A stretch of DNA of 64,000 nt, taken from assembly GCA_020631735.1 (NCBI GenBank), contig CM036223.1:5308191-5372190 (forward strand), given 5' to 3'. This DNA is from Saccharum officinarum (Eukaryota; Streptophyta; Magnoliopsida; Poales; Poaceae). A model generated the notes under the pieces. It saw only the letters and a list, made by a program, of their open reading frames with translations. It was not told where the DNA came from and ran no database searches. The position numbers and the translations under genes were made by a program. Positions within the stretch are counted from its first letter, which is position 1. Every line of letters starts with the position of its first letter. Positions 22,524-34,255 of the stretch are shown piece after piece.

Positions 22524-23446
22524 TGTAAGGTCCTAGATGGCTAGAGGGGGGGGGGTGAATAGCCTATAATAAATTCTACAAGCACCACTAAGCAAACTTG
22601 TTAGAATAACAAACGGCGTAAAGCGAGTTTTGCTTAGCCAAAGGTTGTGATGCAAGCCTCCTATCCACAAGTCTAGTAGATTATGATCTCTAGTTCACAC
22701 AAGTGCTAAGTCACTAACTTACACTAGTGAGCAAGCTAACAACTATTAGAAAAGGCTACCACTAGAGCTACACAAGATAATCTAGTAAAAGTAAATGCGA
22801 GAGAGAGGATTGTGAATCTTATACCGACGGTGGAGTGAAGATGTTGCCAATCACCAAGATGATATACAATCAATTAATATTGACAACAACACAATATGTA
22901 GACCAATCACCGGGAGACTAGAGACACAATATTTTTGTTCACCCGGTGTTCACTTGTGCACCGACAAGCTACGTCACCGGTTGTGTCGACCAACACTTAG
23001 ATGGTTCCTTGGTGTGACCCTCAAGTCACTTGCCCCTCAAGGCACGCCCCGCAAGGCACCACAAGACACCACTCTCAAGTGAGGTAACTCAATGACACGC
23101 GCAATCCAATAGAGTTGCTTTTGGCATCCCGCCGAGGAAAGCACAAGAACCTCTCACAAACAACCGGAGGTGGCCAAGAACAATCACCTTCTCTTGCCAA
23201 CGCCTCCAACAATCTCCAAGCCGGCTAGAAGCGGTACTCTCCAAGAGTAACAAGAAATCCACCGGCTAAACCACCCATAAGTGCCACTAGATGCCCTCAA
23301 GCTATGCAATGCACTTTGGGATCACTCAATCTCACTTTTGATTTGCAATCAAGCAAGAGAGATGAGTGGGAGGAGTAGCTCTAGCTCAAAGGATGCACAA
23401 GAGTGTTAGAAATGCCAAGAGACCTCCCCAAGTGCCGGCCAACGAG

Positions 23447-23454
23447 TATTTATA
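23447..23454 (-). promoter_or_regulatory. LTR TATA box
   Basis: TATAAATA on the minus strand lies about 40 bp downstream of the CCGGACGCG array. The same order (array, then TATAAATA) is repeated in the LTR at 39.2-41.17 kb. This is the likely U3/R promoter of the element; the transcription start would be near 23415. Confidence 0.6.
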
Positions 23455-23492
23455 AGCACCCCAAACAAATAGAGCCGTTGCCACTCCACTGA

Positions 23493-24036
23493 CCGTTTTT
23501 CGGGACGACCGGACACGCCGGTCGAAACTGACCGGACGCGCTCAACCGCGTCCGGTCGCCCTGCGACGTCCACGTGTCCCTCAAATTCAAATGCGACCGT
23601 TAGATCCTCCAACGGTCACTGTGCGCCAACGGTCAAATGCTATGACCGGACGCGCTGCTCAACCGACCGGACGCGCCGGTCGCACAGCACCGCGCGCGCG
23701 AAGCAACGACCGGACGCGCTCCTCGCAACGACCGGACGCGCCGATCCGCACAGCACCCGCGCCCGCGAAACAACGACCGGACGCGCTCCTCGCAACGACC
23801 GGACGCGACAGTGCCAGCGTCCGGTCGGAGTCCAGTAAGCTCCCTCGACGACCGGACGCGTCCGATCGTCCTTGCGAACCGCAGTTCCTTCTGGGCACTT
23901 GACCGGACGCGCCGGTCCTGCGAGTGACCGGACGCGCCGGTTGCAAACCCTAGCCCGCGCGCCCGATACCGCGCTGTACTGACCGGACGCGTCCGGTCAC
24001 ACCGTGACCGCGTCCGGTGCAGCGTCCGGTCACCTC
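23493..24036. repeat. Array of CCGGACGCG boxes in the U3 region
   Basis: Roughly twenty copies of gaccggacgcg or its complement cgcgtccggtc in irregular spacing, many forming palindromes such as accggacgcgtccggt. CpG content is far higher than in the surrounding LTR. GC-rich palindromic boxes in LTRs are known in Sireviruses; this particular box sequence and its spacing are what I observe here. Confidence 0.8.
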
Positions 24037-24814
24037 AGTGACCCCGTTCGCCTCCGTTTCTTTTCCGACTTTTGGCGTAGTGGAAAATAGGCATTTCATT
24101 TCCCCGAAATCGCCTGAATCCCGCGCTCACACGCTCGGCGGGAGGGAGAGAGGAACCCAAACCCCTCTCTACCCGCAAACCACAGCGCGACCAACGCCAC
24201 CTTTGCAAATGTGCCAACACCATCAAGTGTACATCTCCATGTGCTTGTGTGTTAGCTTTTTCTCAATCATTTTCAAAGGTTTTCCAATTAGCTCACTAGG
24301 CCCTACATGCAATGCACTTCATGAATTCACCTAGTGGCACCCGTGCATCGAATAACCGATAAGACTTCCCCTCTTAATAGTTCGGCTATCGATCCTAAAC
24401 CACTCACACCCTCTATGGTGTCTTGAGTGTAAAACAAAATGGCCCTATGGTTATACCTTTGCCTTGAGCCCATTTTGTTTCTCCAAATGATATGATCCAC
24501 TTCATATCATCACATGACCGTCTCGATCCATCGACCTTGACTTCACTTGCTCTTCACCGTTGCATCGGTCCGTCGGCGCTAAGTCTTGCTCAAGCTTCAC
24601 CATCGCATGGTCCTTCGCTTCGAAGCCTCGACTTGCCCTTCACCTTCACAACCGGTCCATCGAGCCAAGCCTCATCTTGGTCTTCACCATCTTGGTCATA
24701 TGAGTCAATGTCATGTCTCATATGCAATGACCACCTTTATCTAAATCATCCACTTAGATACAAAGGTTAGTCCTAGGTTTCATCAATTAGCCAAAACCAA
24801 ACTAGAGACTTTCA

Positions 24815-24830
24815 ATCTCCCCCTTTTTGG
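24815..24830 (-). other. Polypurine tract next to the 3' LTR
   Basis: Reads ccaaaaagggggagat on the minus strand, directly before the LTR start. Further purine tracts of the gggggagc type lie at about 24960, 25405 and 25520 on the same strand. Multiple purine tracts before the 3' LTR are a recognised Sirevirus feature. Confidence 0.8.
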
Positions 24831-25958
24831 TAATTGATGACAACCCTCACAAAGATGATTTTGATAATAAAAGTTTTGAACTTGTCATACTTGTCCAATC
24901 ATTTTGCTCATAAGTAAAGTTTGGACAATTATCACAAGCTCGATTTTGGTAGCATTAGCTCCCCCTACATATGTGCATAGTGTTTGGATTGAAGGCTTTG
25001 CACATACGCATGGATAGAAGTGTTGGGAGAGTAATTCTACCAAAATGATGCTATGGTGTAAGAAATGGACCTTTGAAGCGTGATGCCAATCGGAGTTGCC
25101 TTTTACACCATCCTTAGCATCATGAAGTAACTAGACATCCATCAAAACTCAAGAACCCCGTGAGATCAACATTATATGTAAAGGTTCTTGGACCACTTGT
25201 AAAGCTAACCACTTGTAAAGCTTTAGGCAAGTCTAGATACCACATGTAAACTATTCCTATGCATGCTAGTAGATCATTTCATCATCCAATTTCTATACTA
25301 GCATTGCACTACACAAGCATGTATATTGAATTTAAATACATGTGCAATGAGCAAGTCATATGAGAATGCACAAACAAATGCAACAATTTTGTTTATGAGC
25401 TTGCTCCCCCTACTTGTGTGCATCAACAAATTTTATTTACCCCTTTATCAAGTTGAATCATCTTTTTCTCATCATAAATTTTATTTACCCCTTTATCAAG
25501 TTGAATCATCTTTTTCTCTCCCCCTTTGTCAACAACTTACCCAAAAAGAGGATCAAATTGTGGAGAGAAGGAAAAGTGTTTGATGGAGTAGATTGAAATT
25601 AATTCGATACCACATGTAAGGTTAAAAATTTTATCAAATTTGGTTTAACCTAGAATACTTGCCAAAGATTCTTATGCCTATGTTGAATTAAACACTTATA
25701 GCAAATCTTCTAGATTCAACACTAGGTTTACAAGCTCACAACACATGTCATATGCCACCACTAGATCAAAATAAGCATAGAAGCAATAGTGGTAACATAT
25801 ATCCATCAAATTCATTTGATTTATCATGAATGTTTATGTGTACCACTTATTATGTCTACATGCTCTATCAAGTCCTTAGCATAGGATGAAAGACATGTCA
25901 ATCAATTTTACCTTGCAATGTCGAAGGAGAGGCATGTCAATAAGTGGGTGGGGTGCAT
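24831..25958. other. Non-coding region between pol and the 3' LTR
   Basis: AT-rich sequence without an env-like frame. A 45-bp unit containing ttatttacccctttatcaag is tandemly duplicated at about 25429-25518. It also holds the additional purine tracts. Confidence 0.6.
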
Positions 25959-27554
25959 TCAACTCATGTTTGAGAAATCAAGAATGTTCAATTCATTTCT
26001 TAGCTTGCAAAACCTCTTTTCATCAAGTGGCTTAGTGAGAATATCGGCAAGTTGATCATCGGTGCCAACACTTCCAATGGCAATATCTCCCTTTTGTTGA
26101 TGATCTCTAATAAAATGATGTCTTATGTCAATATGCTTTGTTCTTCCATGTTGAACCGGGTTTTGTATCATCTTGATTGCACTCTCATTATCACATAGCA
26201 ACGGCACATTCTTGAAGTTGAGGCCATAATCCTTCAAAGTTGATTTCATCCATAGCAATTGTGCACAACAACTCCCCGCACTCACATATTCGGCTTCGGC
26301 GGTAGAGATTGCCACACTATTTTGTTTCTTTGAGGACCATGACACAAGTGATCTTCCAAGAAATTGACATGTGCCACTTGTGCTTTTCCTATTGATCTTG
26401 CAACCCCCATAGTCGGAGTCCGAATATCCAATCAATTCAAACTTTGACCCCTTGGGATACCATAGTCCAACATTTCTTGTTTGCTTCAAGTACCTCAATA
26501 TTCTTTTTGCCGCCGTGAGATGACTTTCTCTAGGTGAGGCTTGATATCTAGCACACATGCAAACACTAAACATGACATCCGGCCTTGATGCGGTGACATA
26601 GAGTAGACTTCCAATCAAAGACCGATATTCCTTTTGATTCACCATTTTGCCATCAAGATCACTATCCAAATTGCCATTTGTGCCCATTGGAGTTGAAATT
26701 GGCTTTGCATCTTGCATTCCAAACTTCTTCAACATGTCCCTTATGTATTTCCCTTGACTCACAAATGTTCCATTCTTCAATTGCTTGACTTGGAGACCAA
26801 GGAAGTAGCTAAGTTCACCAATCATAGACATTTCAAACTCTTTGGCCATCATAGCACCAAATTCTTCACAATAAGCTTAATCGGTTGATCCAAAGATGAT
26901 GTCATCAATATATATTTGCACTATGAATAGATCATTTCCAATCTTCTTGGTGAATAGAGTAGTATCAACCTTGCCCATTTTGAATCCCTTAGAGAGAAGG
27001 AAATCCCTTAGCCTCTCATACCATGCTCTAGGTGCTTGCTTTAAGCCATATAAAGCCTTCTTCAACTTGTAGACATGGTTGGGTTTCTTGTCATCTTCAA
27101 ATCCGGGCGGTTGCTCAACAAATACTAACTCATTGATGATCCCATTGAGAAATGCACTTTTGACATCCATTTGATATAGTTTGATGTTGTGTGCACAAGC
27201 ATAAGCCAATAGAATCCTTATTGCCTCCAATCTTGCCACGGGAGCATATGTCTCATCATAGTCAAGACCTTCAACTTGAGTGTAACCTTGAGCAACTAGT
27301 CTTGCTTTGTTTCTCACTACAATGCCATCTTGATCTTGCTTGTTTTTGAACACCCACTTGGTTCCAATCACATTGTAGTCATTTGGCCTTTCTACCAATT
27401 CCCAAACATCATTTCTTGTGAAATTGTTAAGCTCTTCTTGCATAGCCATGATCCAATCGGCATCCCTCAAAGCTTCTTCTATCTTCTTTGGTTCTATGGT
27501 TGACACAAATGATGCATGCTCACAAAACATAGTCAATCTTGATCTTGTTTGCAC
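25959..27554 (-). pseudogene. Copia reverse transcriptase-RNase H region with one nonsense codon
   Basis: The N-terminal part (27554-26877) has the Copia RT pattern, including WVFKNKQDQDG, ARLVAQGYTQVEG, KSAFLNG and the catalytic YIDDIIFGS. Just after this motif an in-frame TAA (26877-26879) interrupts the frame, which continues in the same phase to 25959 with the RNase H region (GYSDSDYGG, STAEAEYV, KHIDIRHHFIRD). The upstream join to integrase (near 27590-27760) also needs frame changes. The enzyme would copy element RNA into DNA; this copy is inactive as read. Confidence 0.85.
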
Positions 27555-27765
27555 ACCACTTCTAATATCACCAATAACACTATTAATGGGTGATCTCTTG
27601 CAACATGTTGTGGTTGGAGTACTTGCACTTGATTGCTTGAGCTTGGTTGATCACTTGATGTATCTCGATGAGAAGAACTAGCACCATAATTTTGCACTTG
27701 AGAGTCACTAACTAGCTTGAATGGTGAATTGAGCACTTGATCTTTATCATCATCTTGAATATCAA

Positions 27766-29157
27766 TTACTTGCTTTGCTCTAATGTCCCAATGTCCATGT
27801 TCTTCATTGCTTCCACCAATTGAGTTCCACCAACATCATCTAGATTCTCTTCTTCATCTTGTGACCTATTGGTTTCATCAAATTGCACATCATGGACTTC
27901 TTCTAGAATGCCACTTGAGTTGTTCCAAACTCTATAAGCTTTGCTTGTGGTTGAATAACCAAGTAGGAACCCCTCATCACATCTTTTGTCAAACTTCCCC
28001 AATCTAGTGCCCTTCTTCAAGATATAGCATTTGCAACCAAACACCCTAAAGTAAGAAATATTGGGCTTTCTTCCATGAAGTAACTCATATGGGGTCTTCT
28101 CTAGCAATGGATGACAATATAATCTATTGATGTAGTAGCAAGCGGTATTGATTGCTTCATCCCAAAATGATTGACTCACATTGTACTCATGAAGCATTGA
28201 TCTAGCCATATCAAGCAATGTTCTATTCTTCCTCTCAACTAGGCCATTTGATTGTGGAGTGTACTTGGCCGAGAATTGATGTCCAATACCATAATGATCA
28301 CAAAGTTCTTCAATTCTTGTATTCTTGAACTCACTTCCATTGTCACTTCTCACTTTCTTGATTCTAATCTCAAACTCATTGTGAACTCTAGTGAGAAATG
28401 TCTTGAAGGTGTCAAACACTTCACTTTTGTCACTAAGAAAGAATACCCATGTGAATCTTGTGAAGTCATCTACTATGACAAAGCCATACTTGTTACCGCC
28501 TATGCTTGTATATGTTGTTGGTCCAAATAGATCCATGTGCATCAACTCAAATGCTTTGCATGTGCTCATAGTACTCTTCTTTGGATGTGAGCTTCCAACT
28601 TGCTTCCCGGCTTGACATGCACTACAAAGCTTATTCTTCTCAAATTCAACATCTTTCAAACCATTGACAAGATTGTGAGTTGTAAGCTTCTTCAATTGTT
28701 TCATGCCAACATGACCAAGCCTTCTATGCCAAAGCCAACCCATGCTTGATTTGGAGACTAAGCAAGTTGTCAAAGAAGTTTCTCTAGCATTGAAGTCAAC
28801 TAGGTAGAGATTCTCATATCTAAAGCCCTTGAATGCCACATTTGAACCATCCACACTAATAACATCCACATCATCAACCCCAAAGATGCATTTGTAGCCT
28901 AGATCACATATTTGTGCCACGGATAGAATATTGAAATCCAAGCTTTCAACTAGCAACACATTAGAGATACTCATGTCATTTGATATTGCAATCTTGCCCA
29001 AGCCAATAACCTTGCCTTTCTTGTTATTGCCAAATGTGATAGAATCAACACCACTATCATTGTCATTGAATGAGTCAAACATTCTTGATGTACCGGTCAT
29101 GTGTTGAGTGCACCCACTATCAATAATCCAATGCCTTCCTCCGGCTTTGTAATTGAC
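27766..29157 (-). pseudogene. Copia protease-integrase region
   Basis: Begins after an in-frame stop at 29158-29160. The protease active-site triad DSG is coded at 29113-29121, upstream of the first ATG (29100). The GAG-pre-integrase HHCC region (HRRLGHVGMKQL, CSACQAGK) is followed by the integrase core with D in MDLFGP, D in VRSDNGSEF and E in NGLVERKNRT, so the DDE residues are all present, and then the GKCY-like C-terminal part. The segment itself is open over about 440 codons; downstream RT is in another phase, so the element's pol is broken overall. Confidence 0.85.
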
Positions 29158-29168
29158 CTACAAGCAAA

Positions 29169-31213
29169 TCAATGAAGCTTAGGTACCCATTTTTGCTTGG
29201 GTCCTTGTAGGTTAGTAACTAAGCTCTTTGGTACCCAAATAGCTTTCTTCTTTGGGCCCACAATTGGTGTACCAACAAACTTAGCTTGCACACCCTTCAC
29301 ACCCTTTGGTAAGCACATAGCAAGAATCAAAGGTATAGCATTAACAAGGTTCTTGCTTTGGTTCTTTTTATTGCAATTATGCTCTAGGTGCCCAACTTGC
29401 TTGCATCTATTGCAAAACCGACCATTGCCCTTCACAAAGCTAGGCTTTGGAGTTGCAAAGGCCGACTTGCCTTTCTTGGGGGTGTAGCCCAATCCCTCTT
29501 TGTTAAGAGAGAACCTTTGGCTACCCAAGCACTTAAGCAAGCGGGCCTCACCACCATAGGCCTTGCCTAGGGCATGAGTGAGCTCATCCACCTCTCTCTT
29601 GAGAGTCTCATTCTCAACCATTAGTGAGGCATCACAAGTAAAACCATCACTAGTAGTAGAGGTAGAGTTGGTGGTGGTGGATGAAGAGCTACAAGAAGGG
29701 TTAGCATTTGACATGATGATAGGTTCATTAAAGGATTCATCAATTATATCACATGTAACACCTATATCACATGATACAACAACCTCTTTCTTTTCTTGTT
29801 GCTCAAGTAGCAATGAGTGAGCCTTTTCAAGCTTGAAATGAGCCTTACCAAGATCCTCATGGTCTTCCACTAGACTCTCATGAGTGGTCTTAAGCTCACT
29901 AAGAACTTTCTCAAGTATTGCTACTTTCATTGAAAGCTTCTTACACTCCTTGTTCTTGGCAATAGCTATGTCTCTAGTTTGTTGCATCAAGTCATATAGT
30001 TGTTCTTTAGTTGGTTCATCATCATCATTTTCATTATCATTATCACTATCATGAGCATATTCCATTTCACTTTCATCATCACTCTCATCATATAATACCT
30101 TAGCTTCTTTAGCCATGAAGCATGAAGAGGATGAATCAAATAGTGATGGCTTCTTGTTGATAGCAATGGAAGCAAAAGCCTTGTTGGATGATTCTTCTTC
30201 TTCTTCCTCATCATCACTTTCCCAAGTGATCACATAGGCACCATTTTTTGCCTTTCTTGAATGTCATCTTGGCCTCTCTCTTTTCTTCTTCTCAAACTTG
30301 TCCCTCTTGTTGTTCTTCTTCTTGTCATAGGGACATTCGGCTTGAAGATGTTCGGTGCTATCACAATTGAAGCACTTCTTTGTTGCTCATTGCTCTTGAA
30401 ATTGTCATTTCTCTTTTTGAAGCCTCTTCTTTTGATAAACATTTGCCAATGTTTTGACAACTAGAGCAAGTGCCTCATCATCAACTTCAATTCTTCATCT
30501 TCTTCGCTGTCATCTTCTTCTTGAATTGAAGCTTTGCCCTTGAGGAGGTGGCCTTGAATGCCACGGTCTTCTTCTTCTTTTCATCCTCCTTCTCATCAAC
30601 ATCTTGATCATACTTGTCAAAGGTCAATACCTCTCCAAGCAAATCATTGGGCTTCATTGTTTCAAGCCCATCTCTTTGTAGCATCATGATCAACATCTTG
30701 AATCTTTTAGGTAAGCTCAATAAGAACTTGTGGCAAAAATCTTGGTCTTGAGTCTTGTGCCCTAAGCTCTTGAGATCATTCACAATGACTTGCAATCTAT
30801 GAAACATCTCTAAGATTGCTTCTTCTTCTTCATCTTGAAGTTCTCAAACTCACTCTTGAGCCCATATAGCTTGGCACTCTTTACAACCTTAGTGCCCTCA
30901 TATGTTTCACTTAACCTTGTCCACACTTCATTTGCCAATTCCAAATCCTTGATGCCCTCAAATACTTTTGTGTCAATATTATTGTAAAGTGTATTGAGAG
31001 CCATTCTATTGCATGTTCTATTTGCTCTATCTTCATCGGTGAGATGATCGGGATCAATGATAGCAAAATCATTCTCGGTGACTTGCAAAACTCTCTCATG
31101 AATAGAACCAAGTACATTGTCATTTTTCTCTTCCAATGAGCAAAAGAACTAACACCATCAAAGAACGGTGGCTTGCCCCAACATGATTGAACACAATTTG
31201 AGCCATTTTTCAC
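29169..31213 (-). pseudogene. Copia gag, frameshifted
   Basis: Pieces in different phases: 31213-30810 (N-terminal gag, FDGVSSFAHWKRKM), 30807-30487 (FCHKFLLSLPKRFK), 30460-30230 and 30233-29169. Two CCHC knuckles are visible: CFNCDSTEHLQAEC at about 30332-30373 and CNRCKQVGHLEHNC in the last piece. A helical, acidic coiled-coil-like stretch occupies the middle of the 354-residue last piece. Several frameshifts make it non-functional as read. Gag forms the particle that packages element RNA. Confidence 0.75.
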
Positions 31214-31251
31214 ACCGAAGGATGTTAAGCCTTGATTAAAACGGTGACCAC

Positions 31252-31264
31252 GGCTCCGATACCA
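31252..31264 (-). other. Primer-binding site (initiator tRNA-Met type)
   Basis: On the minus strand TGGTATCGGAGCC follows the LTR terminus CCTTACA after two bases. It differs by one base from the TGGTATCAGAGC site complementary to the 3' end of plant initiator tRNA-Met, the usual Copia primer. It fixes the right LTR boundary at 31267. Confidence 0.85.
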
Positions 31265-31266
31265 CT

Positions 31267-32143
31267 TGTAAGGTCCTAGATGGCTAGAGGGGGGGTGAAT
31301 AGCCTATAAAAAATTCTACAAGCACCACTAAGCAAACTTGTTAGAATAACAAACGGCGTAAAGCAAGTTTTGCTTAGCCAAAGGTTGTGATGCAAGCCTC
31401 CTATCCACAAGTCTAGTAGATTATGATCTCTAGTTCACACAAGTGCTAAGTCACTAACTTACACTAGTGAGCAAGCTAACAACTACTAGAAAAGGCTACC
31501 ACTAGAGCTACACAAGATAATCTAGTAAAAGTAAATGCGAGAGAGAGGATTGTGAATCTTATACCGACGGTGGAGTGAAGATGTTGCCAATCACCAAGAT
31601 GATATACAATCAATTAATATTGACAACAACACAATATGTAGACCAATCACCGGGAGACAAGAGACACAATATTTTTGTTCACCCGGTGTTCACTTGTGCA
31701 CCGACAAGCTACGTCACCGGTTGTGTCGACCAACACTTAGATGGTCCTCGGTGTGACCCTCAAGTCACTTGCCCCTCAAGGCACGCCCCGCAAGCACCGC
31801 AAGACACCACTCTCAAGTGAGGTAACTCAATAACACGCGCAATCCAATAGAGTTGCTTTTGGCGTCCCGCCGAGGAAAGCACAAGAACCTCTCACAAACA
31901 ACCGGAGGTGGCCAAGAACAATCACCTTCTCTTGCCAACGCCTCCAACAATCTCCAAGCCGGCTAGGAGCGGTACTCTCCAAGAGTAACAAGATCCACCG
32001 GCTAAACCACCCACAAGTGCCACTAGATGCCCTCAAGCTATGCAATGCACTTTGGGATCACTCAATCTCACTTTTGATTTGCAATCAAGCAAGAGAGATG
32101 AGTGGGAGGAGTAGCTCTAGCTCAAAGGATGCACAAGAGTGTA
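31267..32143 (-). repeat. Partial 5' LTR of the Sirevirus-like element
   Basis: 877 bp nearly identical to 22524-23406 of the 3' LTR. It stops at the Ns. The remaining ~1.4 kb (including the TATA box and CCGGACGCG array) is not found after the gap, so the gap hides or has collapsed it. Confidence 0.9.
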
Positions 32144-32243
32144 NNNNNNNNNNNNNNNNNNNNNNNNNNNNNNNNNNNNNNNNNNNNNNNNNNNNNNNNN
32201 NNNNNNNNNNNNNNNNNNNNNNNNNNNNNNNNNNNNNNNNNNN
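32144..32243. other. Assembly gap of 100 Ns
   Basis: Exactly 100 unspecified bases, the conventional size for a gap of unknown length. It lies inside an LTR that has a second near-identical copy 9 kb away and contains a GC-rich palindromic array, a likely cause of the break. Confidence 0.98.
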
Positions 32244-34255
32244 GAACTCGGGCGCGTGATCGGGGCACTCCAGAAGCTCCTCAACGTCCTCCTCTCTGCC
32301 TCAAGCACCTCCTATGACTGCACCTCGAGCTGCTCTTTGGCTCCTCGGGTACGACGACTAGATTCTCTGTTTGCGATCCTGTATGACGTAGGTGCGTAAG
32401 TGCTTATATAAAAAGGTGCATCGGATGAAAATGCACACAAAGAATATGCTTGCATGCAAGGTAGAGGAACATGATTTGCTTTATTGGGTAGAGTATAAGA
32501 AAAAAAATTCTCAGGCAGGGTAGTCAATATCATCTAAGAACATGTATTATAAGTACATGTCATCTACTGCATTCTCTTCTACTACTAACTACCATGTAAC
32601 CACGCATAAGTACTGCCACACTAATACTACAATCACTGTACTAACATGCTAAGTCACAACATCAAGTTAAAATGCTTTAAAGATACACCAAAGATTCACT
32701 AATTCTCTAATCATGCATAAAGCAAGATTTAATTAAACCCTAATTAACATTAGGTTTGAATAGCAACATCTATTTTGGTAGCACATAAAAATCTTAGAAA
32801 ATTACCATAGCATAATACTACTATAAGAAGACTACCATAGAATTTTCATGGCATTTGGATAAGTAGAATATCCTACACAAAAAATGACAAGCTAGGGCCT
32901 AAATGTGAGCCTGAAAATAATTTGTATTATGAAAAGTATCAAACAATATATTTCACATTTTTCCTATGTTCCACATAGTAAATAATCCTTGTATAAAAAT
33001 TCTCATTCCCATATTTTATACATATTTTTCTCTTTAGCAAAATAACAAAAATCAGCAAATAAAAGCACTTGAACTACACATCATAATTTTTCTACAGGAC
33101 ATGCATGACATATATTTTTCATGCAAAGTACATCACTAAAGAAGATTAACAAAACTAGAACCATATTTTTTTGAGCTTCCTATGATTTATTATGCATTTC
33201 TCAAGAAAACAACAATTTCAATAATTAAATAAAGCTCCATAGAAAAGTATCACAAATTCAACATAAAATATTTTTAAACCATAGATCTACTTCTAAGAAG
33301 TCTACCAAAATTTGTTTCACAATTTTTGAAGCCATAAATCTCAAGATATGATTTTTGGAATCATTTTCTCATTTTCTGGAAATCCATTTTCGAAATCATT
33401 TTCAAATCCAACCGCTTAAACGCTACACGCACCCCAGATCTGTTCACACGCGCGTGTGGGGATAGGCAGACAGGCGGGTCCATGGGGAATCCAGCCCCAA
33501 CCGTCAGCGGGAAGAGGCAGAGGCGGTGGCAGGTCAACGGGATCTCATCGACGTCGAGGTCCCCGACCAAACGGTGGTCACCACCGTGTTCACCATTTGA
33601 GCGTGGACCTAGCGATGCCCTTAGCGTGGCCAGAGGAGCTCAGGAAGAGGCTTGCCGTCGCCAATGGTGGAGCGGCGGAGCGGCTCCCCGGCGGTGAGCC
33701 GTCTCCGCCGAGTTAAGGCACGGGGAAGGGCTCACGGGCTCCGTGAGGTGGTGCGGTGCTAGTGCACGCGAAAGAAAAAGCGAGGAGTGGAATGGAGGGG
33801 CGAGCTCCACGGAGTAGTGCACTCCGGTGAGCAATGGCCGAACTTTGACGAGCCATTGCGTCGGCGTGAGGGCTTACCATGGCGTGCCGATGCGAGCAGT
33901 GGGTACGGGATGGCGAAGCGGTGCTCGTGGCGCGGTGAAGTGGCTGGCGGCGAGCTAGAACGGCTGGAATCACCAACTCTGGCAATGGCATGCGGTAGCG
34001 TAGGCGGAGCTACAGCTGCTGTGCGCGTGGGGGACAGAAGTGATGTCGAGGCGTGAGGAGTGGAGCGCCACGGTGTGGTTGGTCGGCTCTTGAAGGCTGC
34101 GCAGCCGGTCGAAGCAGGCACCGCCTCTCGCCGCCGGTGTACGATCGCTGCGTGGCGGTCGAGCAGGCGGGGAAGGCGGGTGTGTCACGTCTGCGCGCGG
34201 GAACGGCCGAGCGAGCGAGGGCGCGGGCTTGAGCCGGCTTCGGCTAGTGGGCCGG
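32244..34255 (-). mobile_element. Long LTR fragment, Gypsy-like, minus strand (distal part)
   Basis: An AT-rich block (32500-33400) followed by a GC-rich block (33430-34255) without a coherent gene. Read on the minus strand it continues from 38922-38378 once the solo LTR at 34256-38372 and one GCCGG are removed. The distal edge lies at or beyond the gap. The general make-up (AT-rich parts around a GC-rich block) resembles that of the solo LTR. Open frames on both strands in the GC block lack domains. Confidence 0.5.

Larger units (their letters stand above)
22524..24814 (-). repeat. 3' LTR of the Sirevirus-like element (2291 bp)
   Basis: Plus-strand edges are tgtaaggtcc and agagactttca, so on the element strand it starts TGAAAGTCTC and ends CCTTACA (TG...CA). 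It contains a GC-rich array of CCGGACGCG boxes (23493-24036) followed on the element strand by a TATAAATA box (23447-23454). No complete open frame relevant to the element lies inside. Confidence 0.9.
22524..32143 (-). mobile_element. Copia LTR retrotransposon, Sirevirus-like, minus strand
   Basis: From right to left: partial 5' LTR (31267-32143, cut by the gap), PBS (31252-31264), gag (about 31213-29169), protease-integrase (29157-27766), reverse transcriptase-RNase H (27554-25959), several polypurine tracts, and the complete 3' LTR (22524-24814). Both LTRs share the tgtaaggtcctagatggct edge. Integrase-before-RT order makes it Ty1/Copia; LTR length, primer site and multiple purine tracts point to the Sirevirus (SIRE/Maximus) lineage. 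In the shared 870 bp the LTRs differ by about ten substitutions and a few small indels by eye, so insertion was recent. Its target is the tnp2 gene of the CACTA element. Confidence 0.92.

Noticed and set aside
23493..24036. Regularly recurring CCGGACGCG boxes as a CRISPR-like array
   Set aside because: Spacing is irregular, boxes are short and occur in both orientations, and they lie inside a plant LTR.
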